From: Comamonas testosteroni | GTDB lineage: Bacteria > Pseudomonadota > Gammaproteobacteria > Burkholderiales > Burkholderiaceae_C | Direction: 5' to 3' | Assembly: GCF_000761245.1 (NCBI RefSeq) | Contig: NZ_AWOR01000001.1 | Location: 794,070 to 858,069, forward strand | DNA: 64,000 bases | Position numbers and translations under genes: made by a program | Notes under the pieces: generated by a model | What the model was told of the DNA's origin: nothing | The model's input: only the letters and a program-made list of their open reading frames with translations | Database searches by the model: none | Part shown: piece after piece, positions 19,213-27,179 of the stretch | Numbering within the stretch: position 1 is the stretch's first letter | Layout: every line of letters starts with the position of its first letter

Positions 19213-19671
19213 TTAGCCCAGCTCGGCCATCAGCTCGATTTCCACGCAGCAGCCCAGGGGGATCTGGGCCACGCCGAAGGCGCTGCGGGCGTGCTTGCCG
19301 GCTTCGCCGAAGACTTCGCCCAGCAGCTCGCTGCAGCCGTTGGTGACCAGATGCTGCTCGGTATAGCTGGTGCTGGAGTTGACCAGGCTCATGACCTTGA
19401 CGATGCGCTTGACACGATTCAGATCGCCGCCGCAGGCATGCTGCAGCGTGCCCATCAGATCCACGGCCACGGCGCGGGCTGCCTGCTTGCCTTCTTCGGT
19501 CGTCATGTTCTCGCCCAGCTTGCCGACCCAGGGCTGGCCGTTTTGCTTGGCGATATGGCCGCTGAGGAACACCAGATTGCCGGTCTGCATATAGGGCAGG
19601 TAGGCGGCTGCAGGCATGGCCACTTCGGGCAGGGCGATGTTCAGGGCTTTGAGTTTTTCATAGACGCTCAT
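19213..19671 (-). CDS. RidA family protein (YjgF/YER057c/UK114)
   Basis: A 152-aa member of the RidA superfamily, whose archetype hydrolyses reactive enamine/imine intermediates released by PLP enzymes. The fold-typical segments QTGNLVFLSGHIA, a central VMSLVNSS and the C-terminal arginine region ARSAFGVAQIPLGCCVEIEL are visible. Length suggests a RidA-subfamily paralogue rather than canonical RidA (about 128 aa). ATG 19671 (MSVYEKLKAL) is chosen over the extension to 19785, which lies in intergenic-like sequence. Proximity to pdxY, a PLP-supply gene, fits the role but is circumstantial. Confidence 0.88.
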   Translation of the reverse strand: MSVYEKLKALNIALPEVAMPAAAYLPYMQTGNLVFLSGHIAKQNGQPWVGKLGENMTTEEGKQAARAVAVDLMGTLQHACGGDLNRVKRIVKVMSLVNSSTSYTEQHLVTNGCSELLGEVFGEAGKHARSAFGVAQIPLGCCVEIELMAELG

Positions 19672-19879
19672 GACGGCTCCAAAAAGTGCGAGGCTAAGGA
19701 TCGACAAGTTTGACACAGCAGCGGACCCGGGCATTGATTGCCTTGGCACAGCGGCCATAGCTTTTGAATTGATAGCTGCTCGCACAATGAGAGCAAGTGT
19801 TTGATGCTGTTTTGGTGTTCGAGACAGGGCAGGGATAGTCGCAATGCTGTGCCTGGGCGCTCCCTCCTAGCATGGCAGC

Positions 19880-22369
19880 ATGCCGCTCCATCAGACTCCA
19901 AGCTCTCAGCGCCGCCGCCTGTCGTGGCTGGCGCCGCTGTGGGGTTGTGTACTGGGCGCTGCCTGGCAGGTGACTCAGGCCAGGCTGTGGCATCTGTCGC
20001 TTTACCAGATCTTGCTGGCTTGTGGTTTGCTGACACTGCTGTTGGCATGCAGATGGCGTGGCAGACCCTGGCAGGGCTGGTGGCTGCTGCTGACGGGGGC
20101 GGCCTGCTGTGTGGCGGGGCTGACGGGCTGGCGCGCCCATGCCTATCTGGAGCAGACCCTGCCTCAGGCGCTGGAGGCGGTGGACTTGCAGGTGGAAGGC
20201 CGCATTGCCTCCATGCTGCACAACCAGGTCAACGGGCAGCGCTGGCGTTTTGTGGTCGATAGTGCGGATGCCGGCGTGCCAAGGCTGCTGGAGCTGTCCT
20301 GGTATGGCCCATTCGGGCAGGTGCCGGATGCCAATCAGCCTCTCATTCCTGACTGGGCCAAAGGCGTGGCGCTGAGCCCCGGTCAGCGCTGGCGCCTGAC
20401 GGTACGCATCAAGCGCCCGCATGGCTCGCGCAATCCGCACGGCTTTGACTATGAGCTGCTGGCCTGGGAGCAAGGGGTGCAGGCCACGGGCTATGTGCGT
20501 AAGCAGCCCGCGCCCGAACTTCTGGCCGTGACAAGCCAATATCCGTTGCAGCGCTGGCGACAGGGCTTGCGCGATCGCATTCAGGGCGAGGCATTGCGCT
20601 TGCAGCGCTGGTGGCCAGGTGGCGGTGCAGAGCATGCTCAGGCCGCTGTGGGCGTGGTGGCAGCGCTGGCCGTGGGCGATCAGCAGGCGATCGACCGCAA
20701 GGACTGGACCCTGTTCCGTCAGACAGGTGTGGCGCATCTGATGAGCATTTCGGGCCTGCATATCACCATGTTTGCCTGGCTGGCAGTTTTGATCGTGGGC
20801 CGTGTATGGAGGCTTAGTGCGCGCGCTTGTCGCTGGGTGCCTGCCCCGCGCGCGGCCCTGGTCATGGGCGTGTTATTGGCGGCCGCCTATGCCTTGTTCA
20901 GCGGCTGGGGCCTGCCCGCGCAGCGCACGATCTGCATGCTGGCCGTAGTGGCGCTGCTTCAATGGCTGGGCGTGCGCTGGCCCTGGGCCTGTGTATGGCT
21001 GCTGGCACTGGCGGTGATTGTTGTGGCCGATCCCTGGGCGTTGTGGCAGGCTGGGTTCTGGCTCAGTTTTGTCGCCGTCGGCGTATTGCTTGCTTCCAAT
21101 TCAGTGGCTGATCGCGCCGAAGCTGCAAGCGCAAAAAGACGATTTCTTGCAAGACTGAAGGAGTTGTGGCGCGAGCAGTGGCTGATCTCCCTGGCCTTGG
21201 CGCCACTGGGGCTGCTGCTGTTTGGCCAGGTGTCCGTCGTGGGCCTGCTGGCCAATCTGCTGGCCATTCCCTGGGTGACATGGGTGGTCACGCCGCTGGC
21301 CTTGCTGGCGGCGGTGCTGCCCATGGCGGCAAGCGCTGCCGCCGTCGCCATGCTGCCCTTGATGAGCCTGCTGCAGTGGCTGGCTGCGCTGCCCGGGGCC
21401 GTATGGGCCTTGCCGCAGCCTGCCTGGTGGGCCAGTGTGCTGGCGATAGCCGCCGGACTGCTGGTGATTGCGCCTTTGCCGGGCCGGTTGCGGCTGGTGG
21501 CCGCGCTGTTGGCGCTGCCTGCCTTGTTCTGGCCTCAGGCACGGCCGCGTGTCGGCGAGTTCGAGCTGCTGGCGGCGGATATCGGCCAGGGCAATGCCGT
21601 CATCATCAGCACAGCCAGCCATCGTCTGCTCTATGACGCCGGGCCGCAGTACAGCCGCCACAGCGATGCCGGTGAGCGTGTGCTCTTGCCGCTGATGGCT
21701 GCGAATGGCATGCAGATGGATGCCATGATGCTCAGCCACAGCGACATGGATCACACCGGCGGGGCTTTGGCCGTCATGGCGGCTCAACCTCGCGCGAAAG
21801 TCTGGGGCTCGGACTCGGTGATTCAAGCCCCGCAACTGGCTGGCCTGGCTCCGGTTCAGCGCTGTACACAGGGGCAGCACTGGCAATGGGATGGTGTGAC
21901 GTTTGAAGTGCTGCACCCGCCGGCAGGAGAGGCCTGGCTCAATGGTCGCAAGGCCAAGCCGAACTTTGGCAGTTGCGTGTTGCGCCTGCGCTCGGCCAGC
22001 GGGCGCGTGGCCCTGTTGGCCGGAGATATCGAGGCAGCGCAGGAGCGGCAACTGCTGCAAACCAGTCTGGACGAGCCGGTGGACTGGCTGCTGGTGCCTC
22101 ACCATGGCAGCAGGACTTCATCGACCGAGTCCTGGGTCAGCACGCTGCGCCCGCGCTGGGCGGTGGTGCAGGCGGGTTATCGGAATCGTTTTGGACACCC
22201 GGTGACAGCGGTGGTGCAGCGCTATCAGGCGGTGGGCAGCCAGCTGGTGGCTCAGGATCGCTGCGGCGCAGCCTACTGGAGCTCTGCTCAACCGGAAAAA
22301 TTGGAATGCGAGCGCTTGATTCGGGCGCATTATTGGGACGTCCATGCTGTTTCAAGGGACCTGCCCTGA
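19880..22369 (+). CDS. comEC: DNA internalization competence protein ComEC/Rec2
   Basis: An 829-aa inner-membrane channel protein for uptake of transforming single-stranded DNA. The order is an N-terminal hydrophobic region with DUF4131-like domain (residues 1-220), the polytopic Competence domain starting at LMSISGLHITMFAWL (about 290), many membrane helices to about residue 560, and a C-terminal metallo-beta-lactamase-like domain with LAADIGQGNAVII and LSHSDMDHTGG. The length is typical of full ComEC. It stands alone here, without other competence genes, and diverges from ridA. Confidence 0.95.
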   Translation: MPLHQTPSSQRRRLSWLAPLWGCVLGAAWQVTQARLWHLSLYQILLACGLLTLLLACRWRGRPWQGWWLLLTGAACCVAGLTGWRAHAYLEQTLPQALEAVDLQVEGRIASMLHNQVNGQRWRFVVDSADAGVPRLLELSWYGPFGQVPDANQPLIPDWAKGVALSPGQRWRLTVRIKRPHGSRNPHGFDYELLAWEQGVQATGYVRKQPAPELLAVTSQYPLQRWRQGLRDRIQGEALRLQRWWPGGGAEHAQAAVGVVAALAVGDQQAIDRKDWTLFRQTGVAHLMSISGLHITMFAWLAVLIVGRVWRLSARACRWVPAPRAALVMGVLLAAAYALFSGWGLPAQRTICMLAVVALLQWLGVRWPWACVWLLALAVIVVADPWALWQAGFWLSFVAVGVLLASNSVADRAEAASAKRRFLARLKELWREQWLISLALAPLGLLLFGQVSVVGLLANLLAIPWVTWVVTPLALLAAVLPMAASAAAVAMLPLMSLLQWLAALPGAVWALPQPAWWASVLAIAAGLLVIAPLPGRLRLVAALLALPALFWPQARPRVGEFELLAADIGQGNAVIISTASHRLLYDAGPQYSRHSDAGERVLLPLMAANGMQMDAMMLSHSDMDHTGGALAVMAAQPRAKVWGSDSVIQAPQLAGLAPVQRCTQGQHWQWDGVTFEVLHPPAGEAWLNGRKAKPNFGSCVLRLRSASGRVALLAGDIEAAQERQLLQTSLDEPVDWLLVPHHGSRTSSTESWVSTLRPRWAVVQAGYRNRFGHPVTAVVQRYQAVGSQLVAQDRCGAAYWSSAQPEKLECERLIRAHYWDVHAVSRDLP

Positions 22370-22529
22370 GAAACTGGCATGGGGCTTGCATTGATGCTGT
22401 ACCGCCTTCAGGCGGATGCAGACATGCATGGTTGCACGCTCGTTGCCTGGCAGCTTGTCCGGTGCGGCGTCGCTAAACTGAGATCTGTGGCTTGCATGCG
22501 TGAGCTGCGGCAAAAATAGAGAGGACAGG

Positions 22530-23990
22530 ATGCGCACATTCGATGAGATGTATCTGAGCTTGCCCGCTGACGGTGGCGCGGTGCGAGACCACTATCGGGA
22601 CTATGCGCAGTGGCTGGGCAAGCAACCGCAGGACTATCTGCGAGCCCGCAGCGCCGAGGCGGAAATCGTTTTTCGCCGCGTGGGCATCACCTTTGCCGTC
22701 TATGGCGACAAGGACGAGAGCGGCGCCGGTACGGAACGCCTGATTCCGTTCGATTTGATCCCCCGCATCATTCCGGCCCATGAGTGGGCCAGCATGCAGG
22801 CCGGTCTGGCCCAGCGCGTGAAGGCACTCAACTGCTTTATCCGCGATGCCTACCACGGCCAGGACATGGTGCGTGCCGGCCTGATTCCGACGGAGCTGGT
22901 GCGCGGCAACAGCCAGTACCGGCCCGAGATGGAGGGCATTCAGGTGCCCAACGATGTCTACGCCAATATCGCCGGCATAGACATCGTGCGCGCCCCCGAT
23001 GAGCAGGGCAACGGCGTCTATTACGTGCTGGAGGACAATCTGCGCGTGCCATCGGGTGTTTCCTACATGCTGGAAAACCGCCGCATGACCATGCGCCTGT
23101 TCCCCGAACTTTTCGGCAAGCATGCCGTGGCACCCGTGGCCCACTATCCCGACATGCTGCTCGACACTTTGCGTGCCAGCGCGCCCTCGGGCGTGCTGGA
23201 GCCCACGGTGGTGGTGCTGACTCCTGGCATGCACAACAGTGCCTATTTCGAGCATGCCTTTCTGGCCCAGCAAATGGGGGTGGAGCTGGTCGAAGGCCAG
23301 GATCTGGTGGTCGAGAAAGACGTGGTCTATATGCGCACCACCCAGGGTCTGCAGCGTGTGGACGTGATCTACCGCCGCGTGGACGATGATTTCCTCGACC
23401 CCGAGGTCTTCAGGCCGACATCGACGCTGGGCTGCAAGGGCCTGATGCGGGCCTACCGTGCAGGCAACGTCAATATCTGCAATGCCGTGGGCACGGGCCT
23501 GGCCGATGACAAATCGGTATACCCCTATGTGCCGGAGATGATCCGCTTCTATCTGGGTGAGGAGCCCATCCTGCAGAACGTGCCGACCTGGCTGTGCCGA
23601 AAGGAGGACGACCTCAAATACGTGCTCGACCACCTGCATGAGCTGGTCGTCAAGGAGGTGCACGGTGCAGGCGGCTACGGCATGCTGATCGGGCCGGCGG
23701 CGACCAAGGCCGAGATCGAGGCCTTCCGCCGTGTGCTGGTCGGCAACCCTTCGGGCTATATCGCTCAACCCACGCTCTCCCTGTCCACCTGCCCAACCAT
23801 GGTGGAGCAAGGCATAGCGCCGCGCCATATCGACCTGCGGCCCTTTGTGCTCACGGGCACCGAGGTCAATATGGTGGCCGGCGGACTCACGCGTGTGGCG
23901 CTCAAGCAGGGGTCGCTGGTGGTGAACTCGTCTCAGGGCGGCGGAACCAAGGATACCTGGGTGCTGGAAGATCAAGAGGGAGCTCGCTGA
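22530..23990 (+). CDS. circularly permuted ATP-grasp type 2 protein (DUF404/DUF407)
   Basis: A 486-aa protein of the circularly permuted ATP-grasp family, thought from gene neighbourhoods to ligate amino acids or peptides; no product has been assigned here. Family marks include the N-terminal FDEMYLS, DLIPRIIPAHEW, VLEDNLRVPSGVSYMLENR, VKEVHGAGGYGMLIGP and the C-terminal VNSSQGGGTKDTWVLED. ATG 22530 has AGAGGACAGG upstream. Its TGA overlaps the next ATG as TGATG at 23988-23992, so translation is coupled into the alpha-E repeat array. Homologous clusters often add a transglutaminase and a proteasome-like Anbu gene; neither is seen here. Confidence 0.93.
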   Translation: MRTFDEMYLSLPADGGAVRDHYRDYAQWLGKQPQDYLRARSAEAEIVFRRVGITFAVYGDKDESGAGTERLIPFDLIPRIIPAHEWASMQAGLAQRVKALNCFIRDAYHGQDMVRAGLIPTELVRGNSQYRPEMEGIQVPNDVYANIAGIDIVRAPDEQGNGVYYVLEDNLRVPSGVSYMLENRRMTMRLFPELFGKHAVAPVAHYPDMLLDTLRASAPSGVLEPTVVVLTPGMHNSAYFEHAFLAQQMGVELVEGQDLVVEKDVVYMRTTQGLQRVDVIYRRVDDDFLDPEVFRPTSTLGCKGLMRAYRAGNVNICNAVGTGLADDKSVYPYVPEMIRFYLGEEPILQNVPTWLCRKEDDLKYVLDHLHELVVKEVHGAGGYGMLIGPAATKAEIEAFRRVLVGNPSGYIAQPTLSLSTCPTMVEQGIAPRHIDLRPFVLTGTEVNMVAGGLTRVALKQGSLVVNSSQGGGTKDTWVLEDQEGAR

Positions 23991-24136
23991 TGCTGTCGCA
24001 TACCGCCGATCATTTGTACTGGATGTCCCGCTACACCGAGCGGGCAGAAAAAAAGGCTGCAGGCATTTTTTCAACAGAATACGGCGCGCGCGTTCAGCGC
24101 GTGCGGGGTTCTCTGCCCAAGGAGGGCCTATGCTGA
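23990..24136 (+). CDS. mini-ORF 1, truncated alpha-E N-terminus
   Basis: 48 codons, MLSHTADHLYWMSRYTERAE followed by a 28-residue tail ending EGLC. The start overlaps the ATP-grasp stop (TGATG), which suggests this was the original alpha-E start before the duplication. It stops at 24134-24136 inside the next ATGCTGA. It could be a translated leader peptide or a dead fragment; sequence alone does not decide. Confidence 0.4.
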   Translation: MLSHTADHLYWMSRYTERAEKKAAGIFSTEYGARVQRVRGSLPKEGLC

Positions 24137-24276
24137 GCCGCACCGCCGATCATTTGTACTGGATGTCCCGCTACACCGAGCGGGCAGAAAAAAAGGCTGC
24201 AGGCATTTTTTCAACAGAATACGGCGCGCGCGTTCAGCGCGTGCGGGGTTCTCTGCCCAAGGAGGGCCTATGCTGA
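24130..24276 (+). CDS. mini-ORF 2, truncated alpha-E N-terminus
   Basis: Second 48-codon copy, beginning MLSRTADH, identical to the intact gene over its first 59 bp. AAGGAGG lies 4 bases before its ATG. It overlaps mini-ORF 3 by 7 bases (ATGCTGA). Confidence 0.4.
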   Translation: MLSRTADHLYWMSRYTERAEKKAAGIFSTEYGARVQRVRGSLPKEGLC

Positions 24277-24416
24277 GCCGCACCGCCGATCATTTGTACT
24301 GGATGTCCCGCTACACAGAGCGGGCAGAAAAAAAGGCTGCAGGCATTTTTTCAACAGAATACGGCGCGCGCGTTCAGCGCGTGCGGGGTTCTCTGTCCAA
24401 GGAGGGCCTATGCTGA
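24270..24416 (+). CDS. mini-ORF 3, truncated alpha-E N-terminus
   Basis: Third copy. It has two base differences from copies 2 and 4: a silent change in the Thr16 codon and a Pro-to-Ser change near the end (SLSKEGLC). These differences argue against a simple assembly duplication of one unit. Confidence 0.4.
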   Translation: MLSRTADHLYWMSRYTERAEKKAAGIFSTEYGARVQRVRGSLSKEGLC

Positions 24417-24556
24417 GCCGCACCGCCGATCATTTGTACTGGATGTCCCGCTACACCGAGCGGGCAGAAAAAAAGGCTGCAGGCATTTTTTCAACAGAAT
24501 ACGGCGCGCGCGTTCAGCGCGTGCGGGGTTCTCTGCCCAAGGAGGGCCTATGCTGA
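24410..24556 (+). CDS. mini-ORF 4, truncated alpha-E N-terminus
   Basis: Fourth copy. Its stop at 24554-24556 overlaps the ATG of the intact alpha-E gene at 24550, so ribosomes finishing it could restart on the functional gene. Confidence 0.4.
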   Translation: MLSRTADHLYWMSRYTERAEKKAAGIFSTEYGARVQRVRGSLPKEGLC

Positions 24557-25506
24557 GCCGCACCGCCGATCATTTGTACTGGATGTCCCGCTACACCGAG
24601 CGGGCAGAGAACACCGCGCGCATGCTCAGCGTGGCCTATGAAACCGCCATGCTGCCGCAGGCCATCCACGATGCCCATCGTGGCTGGCAGAGCGTGCTGT
24701 CCATCAGCGAGCTGATCCCGGCCTTCAAGGCGCAGTTTCCGGTGGTCGATCGTGAATCCGTGCTGCAGTTCATGGTCTCGGACGAGGCCAACCCGTCCTC
24801 CATCTTTGCCTGCCTCAAGGCGGCGCGCGAGAACGCGCGTGCCGTGCGCGGAGCGCTGACCACGGAGTCCTGGGAAACGCAGAACCAGACCTGGCTGGCG
24901 CTGCAGCGCCACTTCGGCAAGGATGCCTGGAAGAAGGATCCGGCGCAGTTCTTCGAATGGGTCAAATACCGCTCGCACCTGTGGCGCGGCGTGTCGCTGG
25001 GCACCATGCTCAAGGACGAGGCGCTGCACTTTGTGCGCCTGGGCACTTTTGTCGAGCGGGCTGACAACACGGCGCGCTTGCTTGATGTGAAGTTCCATTC
25101 CATAGAGCGCGACTACCACGGCATGCCGCGCGGTCGCGCCCTGATGAACTTCGACTTCTATCACTGGAGCGCCTTGCTGCGCAGCGTCTCGGCCTTCGAG
25201 GTCTACCGCAAGGTCTACCGCGATGTGATCACGCCCGAACGCGTGGCCGAGCTGCTGATGCTGCGCGCCGACATGCCGCGCTCGCTGCTGGCCAGCATGC
25301 ATGAGGTGGTCAAGAACCTGGAGCGGGTGGCCAACGACCATTCGCAGGAAACCACGCGCAAGGCCGGGCGCCTGCTGGCCGATCTGCAGTACGGCCGCAT
25401 CGACGAGATCCTGACCACCGGTCTGCACGCCTATCTGACGCAGTTTCTCGACCGCGTCAACGATCTGGGCTCGGGCATCAGCCGGGACTTTCTGATGCCG
25501 ACCTGA
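24550..25506 (+). CDS. alpha-E domain-containing protein (DUF403)
   Basis: A 318-aa all-helical alpha-E protein, whose genes nearly always accompany circularly permuted ATP-grasp genes in presumed peptide-ligation clusters; biochemical function is unproven. Family marks are the N-terminal MLSRTADHLYWMSRYTERAENTARML, shown here only in part by TERAENTARML at residues 17-27, the second FVERADNTARLLDVKF copy and the C-terminal GISRDFLMPT. ATG 24550 is preceded by a perfect AAGGAGG. It is the only full-length copy after the 140-bp array. A bidirectional terminator follows; no transglutaminase gene is present downstream. Confidence 0.93.
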   Translation: MLSRTADHLYWMSRYTERAENTARMLSVAYETAMLPQAIHDAHRGWQSVLSISELIPAFKAQFPVVDRESVLQFMVSDEANPSSIFACLKAARENARAVRGALTTESWETQNQTWLALQRHFGKDAWKKDPAQFFEWVKYRSHLWRGVSLGTMLKDEALHFVRLGTFVERADNTARLLDVKFHSIERDYHGMPRGRALMNFDFYHWSALLRSVSAFEVYRKVYRDVITPERVAELLMLRADMPRSLLASMHEVVKNLERVANDHSQETTRKAGRLLADLQYGRIDEILTTGLHAYLTQFLDRVNDLGSGISRDFLMPT

Positions 25507-25520
25507 GACAGGCGGCGCTC

Positions 25521-25555
25521 AAAACAAAAGCGGCCCTGAGGCCGCTTTTGTTTTT
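25521..25555. terminator. bidirectional terminator between alpha-E and bfr
   Basis: AAAACAAAAGCGGCC / GGCCGCTTTTGTTTTT around CTGA is a perfect stem with A-rich and T-rich flanks, serving both convergent genes. Confidence 0.93.
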
Positions 25556-25571
25556 CGACGCGAAGCCGGAC

Positions 25572-26048
25572 TTACTCGATCTCGCCCATCAGCGACTGCA
25601 GATAGTTCTGCGTGCCGACCTTGTCGATCAGGTCGAGCTGGGTTTCGAGGAAGTCGATGTGCTCTTCGGTGTCGTCCAGGATCTTCTGCAGCAGATCGCG
25701 CGAAACATAGTCGCGCACGGATTCGCAGTGCGCGATGCCGTCCTTGATGGTCTGCTGTGCGGCCTGCTCCAGGCGCAGGTCGCAGGCCAGGGCTTCCGGC
25801 ACGTCCTCGCCGATCTGCAGCTTGCCCAGGTCCTGCAGATTGGGCAGGCCGTCGAGCATGAAGATACGGTCCATCAGCGCGTCGGCATGCTTCATCTCGC
25901 CGATGGATTCCTCGTATTCCTTCTTGGCCAGCTTGTCGAAGCCCCAGTGCTTGTACATGCGGTAATGCACGAAGTACTGGTTGATGGCGGTCAGTTCGTT
26001 CTTGAGCTGGGCTTGCAGCCAGGAAATGACTTGTGCATCACCTTTCAT
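25572..26048 (-). CDS. bfr: bacterioferritin
   Basis: A 158-aa iron-storage protein of the ferritin superfamily that forms 24-mers, oxidises Fe(II) and stores it as mineral. The ferroxidase ligands Glu18, Glu51 and His54 are present ([23 protein letters not shown]), and Met52 is the inter-subunit heme ligand that separates bacterioferritin from ferritin. ATG 26048 has AAGGAG nine bases upstream. It diverges from ahpC across a 380-bp gap, an arrangement that fits joint control of iron and peroxide stress. Confidence 0.96.
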   Translation of the reverse strand: MKGDAQVISWLQAQLKNELTAINQYFVHYRMYKHWGFDKLAKKEYEESIGEMKHADALMDRIFMLDGLPNLQDLGKLQIGEDVPEALACDLRLEQAAQQTIKDGIAHCESVRDYVSRDLLQKILDDTEEHIDFLETQLDLIDKVGTQNYLQSLMGEIE

Positions 26049-26323
26049 GGGGGACTCCTTCTCGGGTAGTTGTTGTTCGCGTCGATTGTCCATGCTTTAT
26101 GAGGCAAATCAAACAAAGCCCATGCCTGCCCGAATTGGCTGCATCTGATGCGCGTTCTCGTTTAGCTTTGGGATTCGCTGCCCAGCTTTGACGCAGTGAT
26201 GACAACAAAAGCTATGAGCGCGATTGAAGGACTATTGGCTGGAACTACCTGGTTTCGGCCCACAATAGAAAGCTGAGCTGCACAGCGCTGCGGCTTGACT
26301 TCAGAAGCCGGGAATCTGGTTTG

Positions 26324-26360
26324 ATAGGTTTTTTAAATCAATTTAATGAAATCAATCGAT
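26324..26360 (+). promoter_or_regulatory. candidate OxyR site in the bfr/ahpC intergenic region (26049-26428)
   Basis: The 380-bp gap has no gene. At 26324-26360 the spacing ATAG-N7-AAAT-N7-ATGA-N7-CGAT follows the OxyR pattern of four tetramers, with matches of 4, 2, 2 and 3 out of 4. It lies 70-105 bp before the ahpC start, the expected place for an activator. The match is imperfect, so this is a candidate only. Confidence 0.35.
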
Positions 26361-26428
26361 TGGTTTTATTAAGTGAGCCGCTCTAAACTTCATCCTGTCT
26401 TCAAACACTAACCACAAGGAAACAGCAA

Positions 26429-27004
26429 ATGTCTCTGATCAACACTCAAGTTCAACCTTTCAAGACCGAAGCCTATGTGAACCGCAACGGCAAGGGTGAA
26501 TTCATCACCGTGACTGAAGAGAGCCTGAAGGGCAAGTGGTCTGTGGTGATCTTCATGCCCGCCGCCTTCACCTTCAACTGCCCCACCGAAATCGAAGACG
26601 CCGCCAACAACTACGCCGAGTTCCAGAAGGCCGGTGCCGAGGTCTATATCGTGACCACCGACACCCACTTCTCGCACAAGGTGTGGCACGAAACTTCCGA
26701 CGCCGTGGGCAAGGCCAAGTTCCCTCTGGTTGGCGACCCCACACACCAGCTGACCAACGCTTTTGGCGTGCACATCCCCGAAGAAGGCCTGGCTCTGCGC
26801 GGTACCTTCGTGATCAACCCCGAAGGCGTGATCAAGACCATGGAAGTGCATTCCAACGAAATCGCTCGTGACGTGTCCGAAACCCTGCGCAAGCTCAAGG
26901 CTGCCCAGTTCACCGCCGCCAACCCCGGCCAGGTGTGCCCCGCCAAGTGGAAGGAAGGCGCCAGCACGATCACTCCTTCGCTGGATCTGGTCGGCAAGAT
27001 CTAA
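26429..27004 (+). CDS. ahpC: alkyl hydroperoxide reductase subunit C (2-Cys peroxiredoxin)
   Basis: A 191-aa peroxiredoxin that reduces H2O2 and organic hydroperoxides and is recycled by AhpF. The peroxidatic Cys51 lies in FTFNCPTE and the resolving Cys170 in GQVCPAKW. The active-site loop reads FMPAAFTFNCPTE rather than the E. coli FYPADFTFVCPTE; this looks like a normal variant in the group. The ribosome site is AAGGAAA. A terminator-like hairpin separates it from ahpF, so ahpC should be made in excess. Confidence 0.96.
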   Translation: MSLINTQVQPFKTEAYVNRNGKGEFITVTEESLKGKWSVVIFMPAAFTFNCPTEIEDAANNYAEFQKAGAEVYIVTTDTHFSHKVWHETSDAVGKAKFPLVGDPTHQLTNAFGVHIPEEGLALRGTFVINPEGVIKTMEVHSNEIARDVSETLRKLKAAQFTAANPGQVCPAKWKEGASTITPSLDLVGKI

Positions 27005-27040
27005 GCCTGATATCTATCGGCTGAGCGTGCAAGCGCTCTG

Positions 27041-27090
27041 AAAGCCGGACGACGTTCAGGCGAGTGCTGCCCGTCCGTCCGGCTTTTTTT
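27041..27090 (+). terminator. terminator/attenuator between ahpC and ahpF
   Basis: AAGCCGGACG pairs with CGTCCGGCTT across a 20-base loop and is followed by seven T. If partly read through, it sets a high ahpC to ahpF ratio. Confidence 0.8.
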
Positions 27091-27179
27091 CGCCCAGTTT
27101 TTGCTTTCATGGGCGGGCAAAGGCCTCAAAAGCACTTTGCTGCATTGCATCAACAACTCTAAATTCAAAGGAATCCACC

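Larger units (their letters stand above)
23990..24608 (+). repeat. 140-bp tandem array duplicating the 5' end of the alpha-E gene
   Basis: Four full 140-bp units (starting 23990, 24130, 24270, 24410) plus the first 59 bp of a fifth (24550-24608), which is the start of the intact alpha-E gene. Each unit is the first 59 bp of the gene, then a spacer beginning A7GGCTGCAGGC, a GCGCGCG-TTCAG-CGCGTGC hairpin and a strong AAGGAGGGCCT ribosome site before the next ATG. Unit 1 differs at codons 3-5 (TCG CAT ACC). Unit 3 has two substitutions (ACA for ACC at codon 16, and TCC for CCC in the spacer). The others are identical. Confidence 0.97.

Noticed and set aside
19880..22369. ComEC region as a mobile or recently acquired competence island
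   Set aside because: Composition matches its surroundings and it is a single conserved chromosomal gene.
24050..24130. Spacer of the 140-bp unit as a rho-independent terminator
   Set aside because: There is a T-run (ATTTTTTC), but the preceding GGCTGCAGGC cannot form a proper stem. The only good hairpin lies after the T-run.
22473..24143. 556-codon minus-strand frame antisense to the ATP-grasp gene and the first repeat unit
   Set aside because: Antisense shadow; the plus-strand gene has full family motifs and coupling to the next start.
23990..24608. CRISPR array
   Set aside because: Repeats are 140 bp, contiguous and coding, with no unique spacers and no cas genes.
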